From: an uncultured Bacilli bacterium
GTDB lineage: Bacteria; Bacillota_I; Bacilli_A; RF39; UBA660
DNA: 14,153 nucleotides
NCBI GenBank assembly: GCA_949879835.1
Contig: CATLBU010000017.1
Location: 1-14,153, forward strand
Direction of reading: 5' to 3'
Shown: in pieces, positions 7,954 through 14,153 of the stretch
How positions within the stretch are numbered: the stretch's first letter is position 1
How the letters are laid out: every line of letters begins with the position of its first letter
Made by a program: the position numbers and the translations under genes
The notes under the pieces: generated by a model
The model's input: the letters and a program-made list of their open reading frames with translations, nothing else
What the model was told of the DNA's origin: nothing
Database searches by the model: none

Positions 7954-8029
7954 TGGCGCCCAATGTAGGACTCGAACCTACGACCTATCGGTTAACAGCC
8001 GAGTGCTCTACCAACTGAGCTAATTGGGC
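7954..8029 (-). tRNA. trnN: tRNA-Asn (anticodon GTT), copy 1 of the operon
   Basis: First gene of the operon. Acceptor GCCCAAT/ATTGGGC; the rest is identical to the second copy, including the anticodon GTT, discriminator G, encoded CCA and the C-U mismatch at the top of the anticodon stem. Separated from the second copy by 9 nt, which points to a recent tandem duplication. Confidence 0.97.
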
Positions 8030-8054
8030 AATATAACATTGCTAAGACCTTTTC

Positions 8055-8083
8055 ATTATAACTTATATTTCTTGTTTTTGCAA
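8055..8083 (-). promoter_or_regulatory. Promoter of the Asn-Asn-Glu tRNA operon
   Basis: On the minus strand TTGCAA (8083-8078), exactly 17 nt, then a perfect TATAAT (8060-8055), 25 nt before the mature 5' end of the first tRNA. This is the best promoter in the window. Confidence 0.85.
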
Positions 8084-8143
8084 TAGTTTTATTTATTTTT
8101 TTTACTAATTATTATATTTTATGTTATAGGATATTAAAAATAC

Positions 8144-8171
8144 AAAAAAGTCTTATTTTGCTATAAGACTT
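8144..8171 (-). terminator. Terminator of the mutY-NUDIX-lysozyme operon
   Basis: Perfect 9-bp stem AAGTCTTAT/ATAAGACTT (8148-8156 and 8163-8171) with a 6-nt loop and a run of T on the minus strand. The 5' arm starts within the stop codon of the lysozyme gene. Confidence 0.88.
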
Positions 8172-9375
8172 ATTCATACATAATATCAATATCGACCATA
8201 GTATCAATTCCATCTACTTTTCCATTATCACACAATTGCCAAATTTTATAGTTTCCTTTATAATTTGTGTTTTCTGTATAATGGGCTAACCAAATTGGAT
8301 AATTTTCCTCTAACCAAACATTTTCCAAATAGGATTTGCTACTATATAAAAGTCCATCATATCCTGCTTTTTCAATTGTTTTTAAAAATGTATCAGCCAT
8401 AGAGGTAAGTCCAAAGAAACTCAAATGATATTCATTAAAACTAGACCACTCTTCCCAATCAAAAGCAACTGGCAAATCTATTTTATATTTCTTTATTTGC
8501 TTCATTACCCATTTAGCGTCCTCTTTTGCTTTTTTATTAGAATTAGCATAAGAATAAAAATATACTCCTGCTTTAATATTATTTTCATTTGCCGCCTTAA
8601 TGTTCTGGACAAACTTCTCATCTAAGAAGTATTCTCCTTCTATTCCTAACGTCCCACCTACCCGAATCATGACAAATTCTACTCCTGCTTGTTTTAATTT
8701 TTTAAAATCAATATCTCCTTGCCATTTGGATACATCAATTCCTATCTTTACATGATCCTTTTTATGTTTTTTTAATACATCCTGAAAATTTGTATAAACA
8801 GGTTCTTGTTTTTCTTGATTATTTTGTGTTTCTTTTGGTTCATACACTGTTAAAGTAAAATTTTTAGATTCTTCATTTCCACTTTGGTCGATCGCTTTAA
8901 AAGTTAATTGATAATTTCCTTCTGTATTTAAATCATACTCTCCTTCTATAAAACAATTTGGATGATTATCATAATTATCTCCACACATTATTTTCTGTGC
9001 GAGGTTAATATCGCTTCCCTTTTCTACCTGGTAACTATTTCCAAGCCATATTAATGGTTTTTTCGTATCCACTACTTCAATTTGATAAGTGTATTTTAAT
9101 TTAATTTTTTGATCATTGATAAATGAAAAGGTAACTTTTTTGTTTCCTAATTTTGTTGATTTGATCTCATAATCATTTAAAATCTTTCCATTGATTTTTT
9201 CAATATAATCAGATACTTTTTTCTTATCATTAAATTCTAAGGTTAAATCATCTTTTAAAGTAATCTCTACTTTAGCATTTTTAATTTGAATATAACGATA
9301 AAGAAATAATCCTCCTAATATGAATAAAATTACTCCAACTACAATCAAAATAATATATAATATTTTTCTTTTCAT
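8170..9375 (-). CDS. Membrane-anchored GH25 muramidase with Ig-like domains
   Basis: Cleaves the beta-1,4 link between MurNAc and GlcNAc in peptidoglycan at the outer face of the membrane. An N-terminal hydrophobic helix (about 5-26) follows MKRK and has no cleavage site, so it should be a membrane anchor with the rest outside. Residues about 34-100 look like a small beta domain. About 102-178 resembles bacterial Ig-like/DUF5011 modules (KPLIWLGNSY, AIDQSGNEESKNFTLTV), with C131 and C141 able to form a disulfide. A Gln/Glu-rich linker (181-195) leads to the GH25 barrel (211-401). There GIDVSKWQGD carries D214, FDWEEW carries D306 and E308, and VDIDIMY closes the domain. All expected acidic residues are present. 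AGGAGG lies 4-5 nt from the ATG and overlaps the stop of the NUDIX gene, 8 nt upstream, so this is the last gene of the mutY operon. Wall remodelling is more likely than phage lysis, given the anchor and the neighbours. Confidence 0.93.
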   Translation of the reverse strand: MKRKILYIILIVVGVILFILGGLFLYRYIQIKNAKVEITLKDDLTLEFNDKKKVSDYIEKINGKILNDYEIKSTKLGNKKVTFSFINDQKIKLKYTYQIEVVDTKKPLIWLGNSYQVEKGSDINLAQKIMCGDNYDNHPNCFIEGEYDLNTEGNYQLTFKAIDQSGNEESKNFTLTVYEPKETQNNQEKQEPVYTNFQDVLKKHKKDHVKIGIDVSKWQGDIDFKKLKQAGVEFVMIRVGGTLGIEGEYFLDEKFVQNIKAANENNIKAGVYFYSYANSNKKAKEDAKWVMKQIKKYKIDLPVAFDWEEWSSFNEYHLSFFGLTSMADTFLKTIEKAGYDGLLYSSKSYLENVWLEENYPIWLAHYTENTNYKGNYKIWQLCDNGKVDGIDTMVDIDIMYE

Positions 9376-9383
9376 TTTTCCTC

Positions 9384-9851
9384 CTATTTTTTACTTGTTG
9401 CTAAAGCATATTCTAAACGATTTAAAAAATACTGTTGTCCTATCATTATCTTTTCTTTGGCTTCCTCTAAATCCATCCATTTTGCCTGGTCCATCTCTTT
9501 AAATTCTACCATCATTCCACTATCTTTTGGATATTCTCTTATAAAGGTATTACTGGTTGCTTTTTTTGTATCAAAATCATTTTCAGTATAAAACATAATA
9601 ATTAATTTTTTACTTTTTTGTTTTTTAGAGCATAGATATTTTAAGTTTTCCTTTTCAAGAGAAAAGCCTGTTTCTTCTTGAAATTCTCGGATTGCACCAT
9701 CTATTATTTTTTCTTTTTGAATTTCTCCTTTTGGAATAGACCAAGCACCAATATCTTGATTTTTAAAAAATGGTCTACCTAAATGACATAATAGAACTTG
9801 TAATTGATTATGATTATAACGATATACTAATACTCCACTACTTCGTTTCAT
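9384..9851 (-). CDS. NUDIX hydrolase with a shortened NUDIX box
   Basis: Expected to hydrolyse a nucleoside diphosphate linked to another group; the substrate is unknown. The start SSGVLVYRY and the segment GAWSIPKGE match the family whose members read SAGxLLYR and WSIPKGEYEEGE, similar to Ap(n)A-type hydrolases. The NUDIX box starts at G42 and ends REFQEETGF (55-63) with the metal-binding E56, E59 and E60 intact. G42 to R55 is 13 residues rather than 14, so one residue is missing in the loop and the first conserved Glu (E47) is displaced. At 155 residues it has normal length. It overlaps the end of mutY by 14 nt, with AAAGGAGAG inside mutY 7 nt before the ATG, so translation is probably coupled. 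The pairing with MutY suggests, but does not prove, a role in clearing damaged nucleotides. Confidence 0.93.
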   Translation of the reverse strand: MKRSSGVLVYRYNHNQLQVLLCHLGRPFFKNQDIGAWSIPKGEIQKEKIIDGAIREFQEETGFSLEKENLKYLCSKKQKSKKLIIMFYTENDFDTKKATSNTFIREYPKDSGMMVEFKEMDQAKWMDLEEAKEKIMIGQQYFLNRLEYALATSKK

Positions 9852-10878
9852 AAAATCTCTCCTTTAAAGTCTTTCGAAATGGTTGAAAGGCGGTTGGTAA
9901 TGGATATTTTTTTTCTAATTCCTCTAAACTTACAAAATGAAAATCTTGCTCTTCTGTTAACTCTATATAGTATGCAACCATATTCCATTTTCGATGTGTA
10001 AATATATGCGTGTAAGAAATTTCTTTTTGAATATGATGAAACTTTATTTCTTGATCTTGTAAATGTTTTTTCAATTCTTTTAAGGAAAGATGTCCTTCTA
10101 TATTAGGAAATTGAAATAAATGAGAAAGTAGCCCTTCTTTTCTTTTTTCTATCGCAATTTTATTTTGATAAGAAAACAATAATATTGTATATTTTTCTTC
10201 TTTCTTTTGTTTTTTTTCATTTCTTACAGGAATACTTTTATATGTGTTTTTCTGATATGCTTTACAATACTTAGAAATAGGACAAATAGCACATTTTGGT
10301 TCGGCATTAGGAAGACAAATAACTTCTCCTAATTCCATTAGTGCTTGATTAAAATCTCCTGCCCTATCTGGTATGATTGTATTTAAATTATTTCTTACTT
10401 GCTTTCTTGTTTTTAATTCATCTATATTATCAAAACAATTATGGATTCTCATATATACTCTAAGTACATTACCATCAACCGTTGCTTCTTTTAAAAAGAA
10501 GGAAATCGATCCAATCGCACTTGCAGTATATTCTCCAATACCAGGTAATGATAATAACTCTTTATAAGTATTAGGAAAGTTTCCCTGATATTTTTCTATT
10601 ATGATATGTGCGGCTTTCTTTAAGTTTCTTGCTCTTGTATAATATCCTAACCCTTCCCATAATTTTAAAAGACGTTCATCAGATATTTGTGATAAGGAAA
10701 GTACATTAGGAACTTCTTTTATAAATCTTTGATAATAGGAAATAACTGCCTCAATTCTTGTCTGTTGTAACATAATTTCAGAAATCCAAATATGATAAGG
10801 ATCTATATCTTTTCTCCAGGGTAGATCTCTTTTATTTGTATCATACCATTCTAATAGAGGAGTTATGATTTCTTTCAT
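9838..10878 (-). CDS. mutY: Adenine DNA glycosylase
   Basis: Removes adenine mispaired with 8-oxoguanine, starting base excision repair. The catalytic Glu is E34 in WISEIMLQQTR, the helix-hairpin-helix LPGIGEYTASAI is at 111-122, and the catalytic Asp is D135 in VDGNVLRVY. The iron-sulfur cluster ligands are C188, C196, C199 and C205. Spacing is C-x7-C-x2-C-x5-C, one residue longer in the first gap than the E. coli C-x6-C, within variation I recall among clostridial MutY. The C-terminal NUDIX-like domain (about 225-346) that recognises 8-oxoG is complete and includes YTHIFTHRKWNM. Length 346 is normal. AAGGTGAT precedes the ATG. It is first gene of the mutY-NUDIX-GH25 operon, with an extended -10 promoter at 10895-10903 directly behind the tex terminator. 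Confidence 0.97.
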   Translation of the reverse strand: MKEIITPLLEWYDTNKRDLPWRKDIDPYHIWISEIMLQQTRIEAVISYYQRFIKEVPNVLSLSQISDERLLKLWEGLGYYTRARNLKKAAHIIIEKYQGNFPNTYKELLSLPGIGEYTASAIGSISFFLKEATVDGNVLRVYMRIHNCFDNIDELKTRKQVRNNLNTIIPDRAGDFNQALMELGEVICLPNAEPKCAICPISKYCKAYQKNTYKSIPVRNEKKQKKEEKYTILLFSYQNKIAIEKRKEGLLSHLFQFPNIEGHLSLKELKKHLQDQEIKFHHIQKEISYTHIFTHRKWNMVAYYIELTEEQDFHFVSLEELEKKYPLPTAFQPFRKTLKERFYETK

Positions 10879-10894
10879 ATGATCACCTTCTTCT

Positions 10895-10903
10895 ATTATA
10901 ACA
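10895..10903 (-). promoter_or_regulatory. Extended -10 promoter of the mutY operon
   Basis: On the minus strand TGT-TATAAT, with a perfect -10 hexamer (10900-10895) and TGN extension, 16 nt upstream of the mutY start codon. The -35 region falls inside the tex terminator hairpin and has no clear consensus. Confidence 0.6.
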
Positions 10904-10933
10904 AAAAAACAATTATTTGTTTCATAATTGTTT
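10903..10933 (-). terminator. Intrinsic terminator of tex
   Basis: Perfect 10-bp stem AAACAATTAT/ATAATTGTTT (10907-10916 and 10924-10933) with a 7-nt loop; the T-run on the minus strand continues to 10903. It starts at the nucleotide after the tex stop codon. Confidence 0.85.
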
Positions 10934-13090
10934 TTAAACTTCTATTAAACTAAGAGAAACTTTTTCTTTTTCCTTATTAATATCTAATACATAACAATCT
11001 ACAATATCGCCTGTACTTACAACATCGGTTGGATTTTTAATAAATTCATTAGACATTTTAGAAATATGGACTAGTCCATCATTATGAAGACCAATATCAA
11101 TAAAGGCACCAAAATCAACTACATTGCGTACTGTTCCTTGTAATTTCATTCCTACTTTTAAATCCTTAATTTCTAAAACATCACTTTTTAATACTGGCTG
11201 TGGCATTTCATCTCTTGGATCACGATTTGGTTTTTGTAAAGATTTGATAATATCTTCTAACGTATACATATCAATATTTAGTTCTTTTTGAACTTCTTCT
11301 AAATTTAAATTTTCTAATTTTTGTGTTAGATTAGATGTTCCAATTTCATGGATATCACTTCCAATGTATTGTAATAACTGTAATGTTTTATCATAACTTT
11401 CGGGGTGAATATCTGTTTTATCTAATATATTTTCTCCATCTAATACTCTTAAAAATCCAATTGCTTGTTCATATACTTTATCACTTAAAATTTTATCCTT
11501 TTTAATACTTTCTCTAGATTTAATTTTCCCCTTTGCTTCTCTATAAGCTATAATTTTATCAATATTTCTTTTGGTTAATCCTGAAATATATTTTAAAATA
11601 GATGGACTTGCAGTATTGATGTTAACTCCAACTGCATTGACTGCTTTGGATACTACAAAATCTAGGGATTCCGATAATCTTTTGGCATTTACATCGTGTT
11701 GGTATAATCCTACACCAATTCCATCTGGGGGAATTTTAACTAATTCTGATAATGGATCTTGAAGTCTTCTTCCAATACTAACGGCACTTCTTTTTTCTAC
11801 TTCTAAATCAGGAAATTCCTCGATTGCGATTTTAGAAGCACTATAAATAGAGGCTCCTGCTTCTGATACAATAACAAATTTGCACTTTAATTGATATTCT
11901 TGAATCATTTCTGAACAAAATTTTTCACTTTCACGAGAAGCAGTTCCATTTCCTATTGCAATAATATCTACATGATATTTTTGAATTAAATTTACAATTA
12001 TCTCCTTACATTGTTTTATTTTTTCTTCTGTTATATGATTTAAAAATGGTTTAATAACTGTAGAGTCTAGGTATTTTCCACTTTTATCAATTACGGCTAT
12101 TTTACACCCGTTGACATATCCTGGGTCAAAAGCAAGAACAATTTGTTCTTTCATTGGTGGTGTAAGAAGTAATGCTTCTAAATTTTTCCCAAAATTATCA
12201 ATTGCTACCTCTTCTGCTTTTTCGGATAACTCACTTCGAATTTCTCTTTCAATAGAAGGAGCAATTAATCTCTTATAACTATCTAAAATTGCATTTTTTA
12301 TAATATCTATTACTATTGAGTTTTTATTTTTAATAATTTTTTCTTCTAAATAAGAAATGATTTTATCTTTATCAATTTCAATATTTACTGTCAATATTTT
12401 TTCTTTCTCACCACGATTAAGAGCTAAAACACGATGAGGTTTAATATATTTTACTGCTTCACTATAATCATAATACATCTCATATATCTTGTTTGGATCT
12501 TCTGCTGCTTTTTTTAATTTAGATGTAATAATTCCATTATGATAAGTAAAATTTCTTACCGATTTACGATAATAAGCATTGTCACTAATCCATTCTGAAA
12601 TGATATATCCTGCTTGGGCAATTGCCTCTTCTAAGGTTGGAACTTGATCATTTATAAATTTCTTAGTCATTTCTTCTATACTACCATTTACTGGTTGTGC
12701 CATAATCATTTTGGCAAGTGGTTCTAATCCATTCTTGATAGCTTCTGTTGCCTTTGTTTTTTTCTTTTCTTTAAATGGACGATATAAGTCTTCTACTTCA
12801 ACTAACTTTGTTGCCTTCATGATTTTATCTCTTAAGTCCTCTGTCATTAAATCTTTTTCTTCAATTAAACGAATAACATCTTCTTTTCTTTTTAGCAAAT
12901 TCACTTGATACATATATACTTCATGAATTGCTCTAATTTGTTCTTCATCGAGTGCGCCTGTTTGTTCTTTTCGATAACGAGCAATAAATGGAATTGTATT
13001 TCCTTCTTCTAATAAATTTAAAACAGTTTCTACTTGTTTTGATTGAACGTTTAAGTTTTGACTGATTTCTAATATAATATCTTGATTCAT
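10934..13090 (-). CDS. tex: Transcription accessory protein Tex (S1 RNA-binding)
   Basis: Cytoplasmic nucleic-acid-binding protein associated with RNA polymerase and transcription. The N-terminal helical domain carries the signature TIPFIARYRKE (32-42). A YqgF-like RNase H fold spans about 315-440 (LAFDPGYVNGCKIAVID, AIGNGTASRESEKF). The conserved GRRLQDPLSELVKIPP (440-455) and GVGLYQHDV (459-467) follow. Helix-hairpin-helix motifs lie at about 485-560 (VGVNINTASPSIL) and the C-terminal S1 domain at about 645-716 (GTVRNVVDFGAFIDIG, DGLVHIS). Length 718 is standard and no domain is damaged. The start has AGAGG shortly before the ATG. It is a single-gene transcript with its own promoter (13114-13142) and terminator. 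Confidence 0.97.
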   Translation of the reverse strand: MNQDIILEISQNLNVQSKQVETVLNLLEEGNTIPFIARYRKEQTGALDEEQIRAIHEVYMYQVNLLKRKEDVIRLIEEKDLMTEDLRDKIMKATKLVEVEDLYRPFKEKKKTKATEAIKNGLEPLAKMIMAQPVNGSIEEMTKKFINDQVPTLEEAIAQAGYIISEWISDNAYYRKSVRNFTYHNGIITSKLKKAAEDPNKIYEMYYDYSEAVKYIKPHRVLALNRGEKEKILTVNIEIDKDKIISYLEEKIIKNKNSIVIDIIKNAILDSYKRLIAPSIEREIRSELSEKAEEVAIDNFGKNLEALLLTPPMKEQIVLAFDPGYVNGCKIAVIDKSGKYLDSTVIKPFLNHITEEKIKQCKEIIVNLIQKYHVDIIAIGNGTASRESEKFCSEMIQEYQLKCKFVIVSEAGASIYSASKIAIEEFPDLEVEKRSAVSIGRRLQDPLSELVKIPPDGIGVGLYQHDVNAKRLSESLDFVVSKAVNAVGVNINTASPSILKYISGLTKRNIDKIIAYREAKGKIKSRESIKKDKILSDKVYEQAIGFLRVLDGENILDKTDIHPESYDKTLQLLQYIGSDIHEIGTSNLTQKLENLNLEEVQKELNIDMYTLEDIIKSLQKPNRDPRDEMPQPVLKSDVLEIKDLKVGMKLQGTVRNVVDFGAFIDIGLHNDGLVHISKMSNEFIKNPTDVVSTGDIVDCYVLDINKEKEKVSLSLIEV

Positions 13091-13113
13091 AATTACCTCT
13101 ATTCTACTTTTTT

Positions 13114-13142
13114 ATTATAATATATTTTAGGTTTTATTTCAA
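13114..13142 (-). promoter_or_regulatory. Promoter of tex
   Basis: On the minus strand TTGAAA (13142-13137), exactly 17 nt, then a perfect TATAAT (13119-13114), 23 nt before the tex start codon. The -35 lies 12 nt beyond the stop of the exonuclease gene, and I see no terminator between the two genes. Confidence 0.75.
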
Positions 13143-13154
13143 TTAAAATCATTT

Positions 13155-13994
13155 TTAACGTTCTCCAATGTTTTCTATAATCTCATATGTTTTATCATTC
13201 ATTAACTTATTTGATAATTCTTGAAATATGATTTTAGAAACATCTAAATTTCGATTCATAGTGATTAGTTTCTTATTTTTTTCTATTGTTTCTTTATTAT
13301 CTAGTAATAATTTTGAATATCTAGAATTAGGATTGTCTAATATAAAATCATATAGGGTTTCATATTTTAATATTTTGGAAGCTGTAATGTTTCCTATACC
13401 CGAAACTCCCTTAATATTATCACTTTTATCCCCAACTAATGATTTCAATAGAATATATTGATTAGATCGAATATTATATTTTTTTATCACTTCTTTTTCG
13501 TCATATAATATACTGTTTTTTCCTCTTGGTACATAAAGAAAGATATTACTACTAATTAATTGGATAAAATCAAAATCTGTAGATACTATGATATATTGGT
13601 TTTTATTGCTGAGTATGTTCGAAACAATTGAAGCAATATAATCATCCGCTTCATCATTTTCAACTTCTATATAAGTGATATTTAAATAATCTAAAGCCTT
13701 TTTTATTAAAGAAAGTTGGGAGAAAGGATTTTCTTCCTCTTCTATATCGGTGTAATCCAATCGATTACTCTTATAGTCTTTATCAATTTTTAAATTATTA
13801 TTTCTACTTGTTTCACTATCAAAGATTACTACTAATGAATCTGGATTAAATTTATCAACTAACTTTTTCAAACTTCCAATAAATCCAATTAAACCTCTAA
13901 TTTCTTTTCCTTTTGTATTTTTAATGGATGTTGGTATTCCATAAAACATTCTAAATAATAAATTATGTCCATCAATTAAAACTATTCTTTTCAT
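13155..13994 (-). CDS. Stand-alone 5'-3' exonuclease / flap nuclease (PolA N-domain type)
   Basis: Metal-dependent nuclease expected to remove RNA primers and 5' flaps, equivalent to the N-terminal domain of DNA polymerase I and to B. subtilis YpcP. Conserved acidic residues are in place: D8 (LIDGHN), D59 (FDS), E115, D117 and D118 (NDEADDY), D140 and D142 (STDFDF), and D189 and D192 (VGDKSDN). The YKSNR segment (74-78) and the helix-3-turn-helix GVSGIGNITASKIL (196-209) bind DNA. At 279 residues it is a complete domain and ends in a normal stop. No polymerase or proofreading domain follows, as tex comes next. The start is supported by AAAGGA about 9 nt upstream. A possible promoter lies within the terminator just upstream (14033-14060). 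Confidence 0.93.
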   Translation of the reverse strand: MKRIVLIDGHNLLFRMFYGIPTSIKNTKGKEIRGLIGFIGSLKKLVDKFNPDSLVVIFDSETSRNNNLKIDKDYKSNRLDYTDIEEEENPFSQLSLIKKALDYLNITYIEVENDEADDYIASIVSNILSNKNQYIIVSTDFDFIQLISSNIFLYVPRGKNSILYDEKEVIKKYNIRSNQYILLKSLVGDKSDNIKGVSGIGNITASKILKYETLYDFILDNPNSRYSKLLLDNKETIEKNKKLITMNRNLDVSKIIFQELSNKLMNDKTYEIIENIGER

Positions 13995-14010
13995 ATCTTA
14001 CATTCCTTTC

Positions 14011-14045
14011 AAAAAAAGATAGGTATGATTCGATCATACCTATCT
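14011..14045 (-). terminator. Strong intrinsic terminator upstream of the exonuclease
   Basis: Perfect 13-bp stem (14017-14029 and 14033-14045, arms AGATAGGTATGAT/ATCATACCTATCT) with a 3-nt loop, followed on the minus strand by seven T (14017-14011). It ends a minus-strand transcript from beyond the right edge. It also sits only 17 nt from the exonuclease start. Confidence 0.9.
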
Positions 14046-14060
14046 CTAGGGCCAGTTCAA
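14033..14060 (-). promoter_or_regulatory. Possible exonuclease promoter inside the terminator
   Basis: On the minus strand TTGAAC (14060-14055), 16 nt, then TATGAT (14038-14033, 5 of 6 matches). The -10 lies in the first arm of the hairpin, so a transcript starting about 7 nt later would contain only the second arm and could not form the terminator. The -35 matches 4 of 6. Confidence 0.4.
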
Positions 14061-14153
14061 GTAACTGAATATTTAAATTTTATTGTATTTAAGATAACTT
14101 TATCTATATATAAGATATCATAAAAAAATGATTTAGTAAACTATTTATATTCA
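14046..14153. other. Non-coding stretch at the right edge
   Basis: No reading frame with a start signal is visible on either strand. The minus strand has stops in all three frames near the edge. A 5-bp hairpin CAGTT/AACTG flanks GCCC shortly before the strong terminator. The stretch could be the 3' part of a small RNA or a long 3' untranslated region of a gene outside the window; neither can be shown. Confidence 0.35.

Noticed and set aside
10260..10320. MutY cluster spacing C-x7-C instead of C-x6-C as a defect
   Set aside because: All four cysteines are present, and I recall the CLPN-type longer first gap in clostridial MutY proteins.
13155..13994. Exonuclease as a truncated fragment of DNA polymerase I
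   Set aside because: The domain is complete with its own start and stop, and no polymerase remnant lies downstream before tex. Stand-alone versions such as YpcP are known.

Overview
The window reads as a piece of a low-GC Bacillota (Firmicutes) chromosome. It is strongly AT-rich, AAGGAGG-type ribosome binding sites precede the genes, a T-box riboswitch precedes pheST, and a membrane-anchored GH25 muramidase implies a peptidoglycan wall. The standard code fits: Trp is TGG and all proteins are full length. Yet none of the nine complete reading frames ends in TGA (only TAA or TAG). A gut Bacilli lineage with a small genome is a reasonable guess, but species cannot be read from the sequence. Every gene I accept lies on the minus strand, so transcription runs from high to low coordinates.

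Right to left in transcription order. (1) A stand-alone 5'-3' exonuclease (13155-13994) sits behind a perfect 13-bp hairpin terminator that appears to contain its own -10 box. (2) tex (10934-13090) has its own promoter and a terminator starting at the stop codon. (3) A compact mutY - NUDIX - GH25 lysozyme operon (10878 to 8170) has a 14-nt gene overlap and an 8-nt gap, and ends in a clean terminator. (4) A tRNA operon, Asn-Asn-Glu (8029 to 7787), has a strong promoter (TTGCAA-17-TATAAT) and a terminator. (5) A 399-residue protein of unknown function (6505-7704). (6) A T-box leader with a UUC (Phe) specifier, then pheS and pheT, separated by one nucleotide, and a terminator. (7) tRNA-Thr(CGT) with promoter and terminator.

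Below about 2530 the character changes. There is a small unrecognised reading frame (2212-2508) that appears frameshifted into a repeat-bearing remnant (12-bp and 24-bp repeats in one reading frame, interrupted by a TAA). Then come two hairpins, a terminator-like hairpin 30 nt from the next start, a 578-residue large serine recombinase (77-1813), and the first 12 codons of a further gene running off the left edge. I read this as the end of an integrated mobile element abutting the conserved pheST/tRNA-Thr region. The exact boundary is not visible.

The core genes are ordinary housekeeping: Phe-tRNA charging under tRNA-sensing control, tRNA supply, repair of 8-oxoG:A mispairs (MutY), nucleotide clean-up (NUDIX), wall hydrolysis (GH25), transcription accessory (Tex) and flap/primer removal (exonuclease). 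The less ordinary material is the repeat-bearing broken frame, the attenuator-like hairpin before the recombinase, the unknown 399-residue protein, a NUDIX box one residue short, and repeated overlap of terminators with the next promoter.
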